Assembly (NCBI RefSeq): GCF_000243415.2
Contig: NZ_KI912270.1
Coordinates: forward strand, 2,790,001-2,854,000
Direction of reading: 5' to 3'
DNA: 64,000 nucleotides
Source of the DNA: Mycolicibacterium tusciae JS617
GTDB taxonomy: Bacteria > Actinomycetota > Actinomycetes > Mycobacteriales > Mycobacteriaceae
Below are positions 58,943-64,000 of this stretch, piece by piece. Position numbers and translations under genes: made by a program. The notes under the pieces are model-generated. The model did no database searches and was not told the origin of the DNA. It saw only the letters and a list, made by a program, of their open reading frames with translations. Each line of letters begins with the position of its first letter. Positions within the stretch are counted from its first letter, which is position 1.

Positions 58943-59515
58943 TCAGCGCTTGCTGTACTGCGGCGCCTTACGGGCCTTCTTGAGGCCGTACTTCTTGCGT
59001 TCGATGGCCCGCGGATCGCGGGTAAGGAAGCCGGCCTTCTTCAGTGCAGGCCGGTCCTCGGGCTGCACCAGGATCAGCGCGCGGGAAATCGCCAGGCGAA
59101 GTGCGCCGGCCTGCCCGGACGGGCCGCCGCCATCGAGGTGGGCGTAGATGTCGAAGGCGTCCACCCGGTCCACGGTCACCAGCGGGGCCTTGATGAGCTG
59201 CTGGTGCACCTTGTTCGGGAAGTAGGCCTCAAGAGAGCGGCCGTCCAGGTGGAACTGGCCCGTGCCCGGCACCAGACGCACCCGGACCACGGCTTCCTTG
59301 CGACGGCCGACGGTCTGGATCGGGCGGTCGATGATGACCGGCTCGCGAGCGGGAGCCGCTTCAGGCGCGGCTGCCTCGGTCGCGGCCTCCACCACGGGGG
59401 CCTCGGCCACAGCTTCTGGGGCTTCTGGAGCCTCGGTGACCACTGGGGTTTCCGGGGCTGCTGGGGCTTCTGGGGCTTCGGTCACTTCTTCGGTCGTGTC
59501 AGTCGGTTCGGTCAC
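58943..59515 (-). CDS. rpsI: 30S ribosomal protein S9 with long acidic N-terminus
   Basis: The S9 body (about residues 60-190) is complete, from [18 protein letters not shown] to the conserved tail RKAPQYSKR that reaches the ribosomal P site. The first ~58 residues are an extension rich in Glu, Ala, Pro and Thr (EAPEAP repeats), longer than the ~20 residues of M. tuberculosis S9. It overlaps rplM by four bases (GTGA). Confidence 0.96.
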   Translation of the reverse strand: MTEPTDTTEEVTEAPEAPAAPETPVVTEAPEAPEAVAEAPVVEAATEAAAPEAAPAREPVIIDRPIQTVGRRKEAVVRVRLVPGTGQFHLDGRSLEAYFPNKVHQQLIKAPLVTVDRVDAFDIYAHLDGGGPSGQAGALRLAISRALILVQPEDRPALKKAGFLTRDPRAIERKKYGLKKARKAPQYSKR

Positions 59516-59955
59516 TGGGCTACCTGCTTGATCTCATACGGAATGGGCTGCTGAGCGGTGTGGGGATGATCCGGGCCCACGTAGACCTTCAGCTTCTTCT
59601 GGATCTGATGACCGAGCTTGGTGTGCGGGATCATGCCGAGGATCGCCTTCTCGACGACCCGGTCGGCGTGCTTCTCCATCTCGTCACCGAGCGCACGCGC
59701 GCGCAGACCGCCGGGAAAACCCGAGTGGCGGTAGGCGAACTTCTTCGTGAGTTTGTCGCCACTGATGGCGATCTTGTCTGCATTGATGACGATGACGAAA
59801 TCGCCACCGTCGACATTCGGCGTGAATGTCGGCTTGTGCTTGCCACGCAGCAGATTTGCTGCTGCGACGGCGAGCCGGCCGAGCACCACGTCGGTGGCGT
59901 CGATGACGTACCACGAACGTGTGGTGTCACCCGCCTTCGGCGTGTACGTAGACAC
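59512..59955 (-). CDS. rplM: 50S ribosomal protein L13
   Basis: The 147 residues carry the L13 signature ([35 protein letters not shown] near residues 15-50 and GMIPHTKLG). GTG start at 59955 after GGAGAGG. It leads the rplM-rpsI pair, conserved across bacteria. The upstream 314-base gap (59956-60269) has no gene but holds the ESX-4 hairpin. Confidence 0.98.
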   Translation of the reverse strand: MSTYTPKAGDTTRSWYVIDATDVVLGRLAVAAANLLRGKHKPTFTPNVDGGDFVIVINADKIAISGDKLTKKFAYRHSGFPGGLRARALGDEMEKHADRVVEKAILGMIPHTKLGHQIQKKLKVYVGPDHPHTAQQPIPYEIKQVAQ

Positions 59956-60164
59956 AGCGCTACCTCTCCATAAATCGGGTTAGTCCCGGAGTGACCCGGG
60001 GGTCGGTCTGGCATTGCGGTTGGGAATCCTCGGCGACCGACGTAGACCCGAGGCCCCGGCTCACTTTTTGCACCGTACGCCAACGGGGCAGCTTACCCGC
60101 GGACGTCCTCGCAGGTCAAAACGCCTACAGCGGCCGCATCACACGGTCTGACCTGGAGCGACGA

Positions 60165-60212
60165 GTTTGGGCCACCGTAGCCGCCTCTCCAAACGGCCAC
60201 GGTGGCCCAAAC
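60165..60212 (-). terminator. Hairpin after esxT
   Basis: A perfect 14-bp inverted repeat, GTTTGGGCCACCGT / ACGGTGGCCCAAAC, with a 20-base loop, 57 bases past the esxT stop. It separates ESX-4 from the rplM-rpsI operon. No T-run follows. Confidence 0.7.
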
Positions 60213-60269
60213 CTTCACTGGCGAATCCCTTGGCTCCCCACCAAACGGGACCGCGCAGACTTCATGGGG

Positions 60270-60566
60270 CTATCCGCCCCAGGCGTTGGCCGCCATCCGA
60301 TCCGTCGCAGCGACCTCGTCCGAACCGTCGCGGACCGCGTTGCCCAATCTGACCAGGATGTCGTTCAGCGCGTTCGCCGCCTGCTCCCAGCGGGCCTGCT
60401 CGATGCGATATGCCTCGGCGGCCTGGCGCGTCCAGATTTCCTGCAGTGGCGCGATCTGGGCGCGTAGATCATCAAGGGCAGCGTTCAGTCGGGCCGAGGT
60501 GGTGTGGATTTCCTGCCGGACCGTGTACTCGATCTCGCCGAAGTTGTACGAGAGCACGTTCTCCAT
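60270..60566 (-). CDS. esxT: ESX-4 WXG100-like protein EsxT
   Basis: The 98 residues (ATG 60566, MENVLSYNFGE) form a helical hairpin. The turn reads LQEIWTRQAAEAY, with Trp but Arg in place of the usual Gly, as in other EsxT proteins. The C-terminal DRMAANAWGG follows. It pairs with EsxU and is secreted as a heterodimer through ESX-4. Order matches Rv3444c. Confidence 0.92.
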   Translation of the reverse strand: MENVLSYNFGEIEYTVRQEIHTTSARLNAALDDLRAQIAPLQEIWTRQAAEAYRIEQARWEQAANALNDILVRLGNAVRDGSDEVAATDRMAANAWGG

Positions 60567-60576
60567 GTCGGACTCC

Positions 60577-60900
60577 TCAAAGGTTGGTGGCGACGGTGCC
60601 GATCTGGTGCGAATGGGTCTCCGCGGCATCGCGAAGCGTTGCCTGGTTCAGGCGAATCGTTTCGGCGATCCGCTGCAGTGCCGCGTGGAGCTTGACCGAT
60701 TCGGTGTTCCATCGATCGACGACGTCGTGGAAGCGGGTCGCGGCCACCCCACCCCAGACGGATGCCGGTACGCCGCCCATGCGCCCGATGAAGGACGCAA
60801 GCATCGCCCGGATCTCCTCGTTTCGCGCATCCGTCTTCCCGGCGATGGCCGCCATCAGGTCGAAGTCGGTGTTGAGTGAGCCACCTGCCGGTGTCGTCAT
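60577..60900 (-). CDS. esxU: ESX-4 WXG100 protein EsxU
   Basis: The 107 residues contain a WXG motif, [22 protein letters not shown], at the turn between two helices (about residues 45-65). It lies ten bases before esxT, its partner. Order matches Rv3445c. Confidence 0.92.
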   Translation of the reverse strand: MTTPAGGSLNTDFDLMAAIAGKTDARNEEIRAMLASFIGRMGGVPASVWGGVAATRFHDVVDRWNTESVKLHAALQRIAETIRLNQATLRDAAETHSHQIGTVATNL

Positions 60901-60967
60901 CGGTGTCCTTCCATTTCGTTCGTGCAGTTATCAAGGTTCGACGTGATGGCCGCTCATTCGGTTCCAT

Positions 60968-62155
60968 CTAGGACACGGCGTGCGCGGAACGAATCGCTCG
61001 ATCGCAGGCTTCCCGTACGAGGTGTTCACGGTGCGGCAGGCTCTGGCAGCCGATCGCAATGCGCGCGGTGCCGTCGATCAATACCGTCCATGCGACGTTT
61101 CGCTCCGGTCGGATCTCGCGATATGTCACCGCGTCCCTGCCCGCACGACGATCCGACGGATCGAAATCGACGAAGGCGCCGTCGGCCGACTCGGCCAACG
61201 CTGCGAGCAGAGTATCCGCCGTTTTCGCGAGGCTGGACGGCCGCGCGAGGACCGACTGCGTGACATGCAGGGCGAGGTCGCCGTCAGTCGGTGAAACCAC
61301 TTGCACCCGAGCTGATCCCGGGCCCGATGTGATGCGTTGCGTCGTCCAGGCCGCCGGCACCATCAGCCCGATCCTGCCTTCGACCAGCAACGTCATCGGC
61401 ATCTCGTCGACACGATCCGAACCGCTGTTCTGCACCGCAGCGACACCGCCGCACAGCACTACCGTCGACATCACGCCGAACAGCACGGCAAGTGTCTTCC
61501 GGTCGCGAAGCCGGCCCGAGCTTCGAACGGCGACTTCCGCGGGTTGAGCCGCAGCGTGTGATCGTTGCGCCACAGCGGCGCGCCGAATCCAGCCGTCGTC
61601 GGCGATCCTGACCGGCACTCCGACGACGCGCATGCGGTCGGTGACCGACGAAGCGAGAAGTTCGGCGCCGAACACGGTTTTCGGGGCATCCACCAACACT
61701 CCCGCCGGCGCACCGAGCGCGGCCACTACCGCCTCGACGTCCTCGTCTAGCACGCCCTGGCGCGGCACGACGGAGACGATCTTCTCGAAGACAGTCACGA
61801 TCGCGACATCTGTGGCGATCTCGACGATGGTCGCGTCAGCCGAGATGCCCTCCCGCAGCATCGCTGTTCGGGAAAGCAGGACAACGTCGGTGGCCACGGT
61901 GCGGGCAGCCTGCTGCACCGTGTCGATCCTGGCTGACGACCACCACGCGGGACACACGAGGACAGCGATATCGACGTCGCTACCCGCGGCGGCACTCATC
62001 ACCTCATCCCACAGATCGCGCACGGACACCGGGCGGTCGTCGAGCAACGCGATCTCGTCGTCGATGCAATCGAGCGCCGCCGAAACCCATTCCGGCCGAA
62101 CATCGTTGGCCCCGCGAATAGCCCCCGGTCCCACCTCGATCACGACTTCCGTCAC
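60968..62155 (-). CDS. Type VII secretion-associated protein (Rv3446c family)
   Basis: The 395 residues hold an N-terminal actin-like/ASKHA-type fold (VVIEVGPGAIRGAND, and DVAIVTVFEKIVS). One transmembrane helix follows (LAVLFGVMSTVVLCGGVAAV, about residues 236-255), then an exported C-terminal domain (about 265-395) of the Rv3446c-family type. It overlaps eccC4 by four bases (ATGA) and lies 67 bases before esxU. It is specific to ESX-4-type loci; its role is unknown. Confidence 0.88.
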   Translation of the reverse strand: MTEVVIEVGPGAIRGANDVRPEWVSAALDCIDDEIALLDDRPVSVRDLWDEVMSAAAGSDVDIAVLVCPAWWSSARIDTVQQAARTVATDVVLLSRTAMLREGISADATIVEIATDVAIVTVFEKIVSVVPRQGVLDEDVEAVVAALGAPAGVLVDAPKTVFGAELLASSVTDRMRVVGVPVRIADDGWIRRAAVAQRSHAAAQPAEVAVRSSGRLRDRKTLAVLFGVMSTVVLCGGVAAVQNSGSDRVDEMPMTLLVEGRIGLMVPAAWTTQRITSGPGSARVQVVSPTDGDLALHVTQSVLARPSSLAKTADTLLAALAESADGAFVDFDPSDRRAGRDAVTYREIRPERNVAWTVLIDGTARIAIGCQSLPHREHLVREACDRAIRSAHAVS

Positions 62156-64000
62156 GGTGGATCGGTCCAGGCCACCTGTACGAGCTGATCTGCGTCGCTG
62201 CGAGTGATCAACGTTCCCCGCCCCGGCGGAAGTGCTGAAGGTCGGACCGTCCCGAGCAGCACCCCCTCCTCCGGGCTCGCGCTCATCATCAACCCCATGC
62301 AGCCGAGCTCGCGCAACCTAGCGAGCACCGGATCGAACATCGCACGTGCGGCACCACCGGAGCGCCGGGCGACGACGACGTGCAGTCCGAGATCCTTGGC
62401 ATGCGGTAGGAAGTCGGCCAGCGGAGCGAGCGGGTTACCGGTCGCTCCTGCCGCCAGGTCGTAGTCATCGATGACGAGATAGATGTCGGGGCCTGACCAC
62501 CAAGACCGCGTGCGCAGCTGCTGCTGGGTGACGTTCTCGCCGGGCATCCGCGCTTCCAGCCTGCCGAGTATCGCCGACAATCGTGATGCCAGAGATACCG
62601 GCGACATTGCGTAACCGGTGAGGTGTTTGGACTCGACGACGCCGAGCAGGGTCCGGCGAAAGTCGACGATCTCCAATTGAGTCTCGTCGCTGGTGTTGTT
62701 GCGAGTCAGTTCTCGACACAGCAGCCGAAGTACCGCCGACTTTCCGCACCCGGCTTCTCCGAGCACGATCAGGTGAGACTGTGCCGCGAAATCGACGTGG
62801 ACGGGCTTCAACTCGTTCTCGCCGATGCCGATCAACACTTCTGGCCCGTGCCGCCCATCGTGATCCACGAGGTCCTCACAGGGGATCCGCCTCGGTAGCA
62901 ACCGGACCACCGGCGCAGAGTTCGGCGCCCACCGGTCGCGCAGGCGTTCGCACTCGGCAGCGATCGCTTCGGCGAGCCCGTTCGTGGTCGGCTCGCCGTC
63001 GAACCGCGGCAGTGCAATCGCGAATTCCCGGCGGTTTGCCGCGATGCCGCGTCCTGGCGGTCGGTCAGAAAGGTCACGCGCACGCTTACGGTCTACCTCG
63101 GATTCAGAGGGGTCACCGAGGCGGAGCTCGATGCGTGTCGCGATCTGATCCTTCAATGCAGGCCGCAATTCCGCCCAGCGCGATGCAGCAATGACGACAT
63201 GAATACCGAACGAAAGGCCCTGTGCGGCAATCGCAGTGATCGGCCCCTCAAGGAAGTCGAACTCCTGGCGCAGCGTCGACCAGCCATCGATGACCAGAAA
63301 TACGTCGCCGAAACGCCCCTCGCCTCTTTCGCACGACGCCTCCCGCCGCTGCAATATCGAGGCCACTGCCGCAACGGTCCGGCGGCACAGGTCGATGTCA
63401 GAACGCCCGGCCATCGAGCCCACATGCGGCAGTCGCCGCAGGGTCGATAGGGTTCCGCCGCCGAAGTCCAGGCAGTAGAACCCCACATCGGCCGGATCAT
63501 GGTCTCGGGCCAATGCCAGCAGCATCGCGCGCAGCGCCGTCGACTTCCCGGACCGCGGTGCGCCAACGACCGCGACATTGCCTGCTGAGCCGTGGAGTTC
63601 GAGGAGGAGCGGATCTCGGCGCTGCTGGAAGGGATTGTCCACGACGCCGATCGGCACCGTCAGCCTCCGAAGCCCGGGCCCCGGCATCAACGCATCGAGA
63701 GTCGGCGACCGGGTCAGCGGCGGCAGCCACACCTGATGCGCGGGCGGACCGTGGCCCGCAAGGCGATCCAGCATCGCGTCCAACACGGTGCGAGCCGGTT
63801 GCTGAGGCCGATCGGTATCGGCCGGCTCGCGGATCGCTCTTACCTGCGCGGCGGTGAACACCCGTGGAACCGCCGGTGTCGTCGACGCGGGCGCGCTGGG
63901 TCGCTCGCTGTCAGCACCGGAAACGAATGCGGTCTGAAACCGCACGAGCTCACCCGAAGCGGTCTTGAGATAGGCCGCCCCAGGTGCGGTCGGCAGGTGA
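62152..64000 (-). CDS. eccC4: ESX-4 FtsK/SpoIIIE-type ATPase EccC4, N-terminus outside window
   Basis: The frame is open to the window edge. This part holds two FtsK-type ATPase domains: Walker A GAPRSGKSTALRAML (about 63540) and GEAGCGKSAVLRLL (about 62740), with Walker B-type VFLVIDGW and IYLVIDDYD. EccC proteins are the motor and substrate-recognition component of type VII secretion; the EsxU/EsxT signals bind the last ATPase domain. The first domain and membrane segments are off the right edge. Order matches Rv3447c. Confidence 0.95.
   Translation of the reverse strand, partial: HLPTAPGAAYLKTASGELVRFQTAFVSGADSERPSAPASTTPAVPRVFTAAQVRAIREPADTDRPQQPARTVLDAMLDRLAGHGPPAHQVWLPPLTRSPTLDALMPGPGLRRLTVPIGVVDNPFQQRRDPLLLELHGSAGNVAVVGAPRSGKSTALRAMLLALARDHDPADVGFYCLDFGGGTLSTLRRLPHVGSMAGRSDIDLCRRTVAAVASILQRREASCERGEGRFGDVFLVIDGWSTLRQEFDFLEGPITAIAAQGLSFGIHVVIAASRWAELRPALKDQIATRIELRLGDPSESEVDRKRARDLSDRPPGRGIAANRREFAIALPRFDGEPTTNGLAEAIAAECERLRDRWAPNSAPVVRLLPRRIPCEDLVDHDGRHGPEVLIGIGENELKPVHVDFAAQSHLIVLGEAGCGKSAVLRLLCRELTRNNTSDETQLEIVDFRRTLLGVVESKHLTGYAMSPVSLASRLSAILGRLEARMPGENVTQQQLRTRSWWSGPDIYLVIDDYDLAAGATGNPLAPLADFLPHAKDLGLHVVVARRSGGAARAMFDPVLARLRELGCMGLMMSASPEEGVLLGTVRPSALPPGRGTLITRSDADQLVQVAWTDPP

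Overview
The window is high-GC actinobacterial DNA. Gene content and order mark it as a rapidly growing, environmental Mycobacterium (Mycolicibacterium type). The backbone follows the M. tuberculosis order around Rv3396c-Rv3447c: guaA, HAD phosphatase and GH65 pair, choD, guaB3, guaB2, DUF5319 gene, rsdA-sigD, whiB3, groEL1-groES, tsaD-rimI-tsaB-tsaE, alr, gadB, nnr, glmS, the Rv3439c/Rv3440c-like pair, glmM, rpsI-rplM and the ESX-4 genes esxT-esxU-eccC4. I know this order from memory; no search was run.

Layout. 1-3.3 kb: a 5'-truncated secreted S53 (sedolisin) peptidase and a zinc-ribbon membrane protein. 3.4-17.5 kb: purine synthesis (guaA, guaB3, guaB2), sugar phosphorylase/phosphomutase genes, a benzoylformate decarboxylase-tautomerase-quinone reductase run, a PhoU protein and a ChoD-type oxidase. 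17.5-21 kb: the SigD/RsdA pair and whiB3. 21-28.2 kb: an accessory stretch with a striking alanine-repeat/cysteine-ladder protein, an HExxH membrane protein, a DUF4349 lipoprotein, small secreted or acidic proteins and an M23 lipoprotein. 28.3-36.8 kb: groES-groEL1 under a CIRCE operator, then a tightly coupled run from alr through the t6A genes tsaE, tsaB, rimI, tsaD to an NTF2-like protein and a hydrolase. 37-42.7 kb: a P450, gadB, and an nnr gene (NAD(P)HX repair) split by an ISL3-type insertion sequence with a perfect 8-bp target duplication. 43-46.2 kb: ectABCD for ectoine and 5-hydroxyectoine, followed by a decayed MocR-like regulator fragment. 46.6-54.4 kb: glmS, hydrolases, an LLM oxidoreductase, a DEAD-box helicase, and a DUF222/HNH (13E12-type) gene with an SOS box over its start codon. 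54.4-64 kb: an Insig-like membrane protein, ESX-associated proteins, glmM, rpsI-rplM, and ESX-4 running off the right edge inside eccC4.

The points most worth attention are the cysteine-ladder protein at 21111-21566 beside an HExxH membrane protein, the IS interruption that removes the catalytic end of the NAD(P)HX dehydratase, the LexA-type box on the HNH gene, the Insig homologue, and a ribosomal protein S9 with an unusually long acidic, Ala/Pro/Glu-rich N-terminus.
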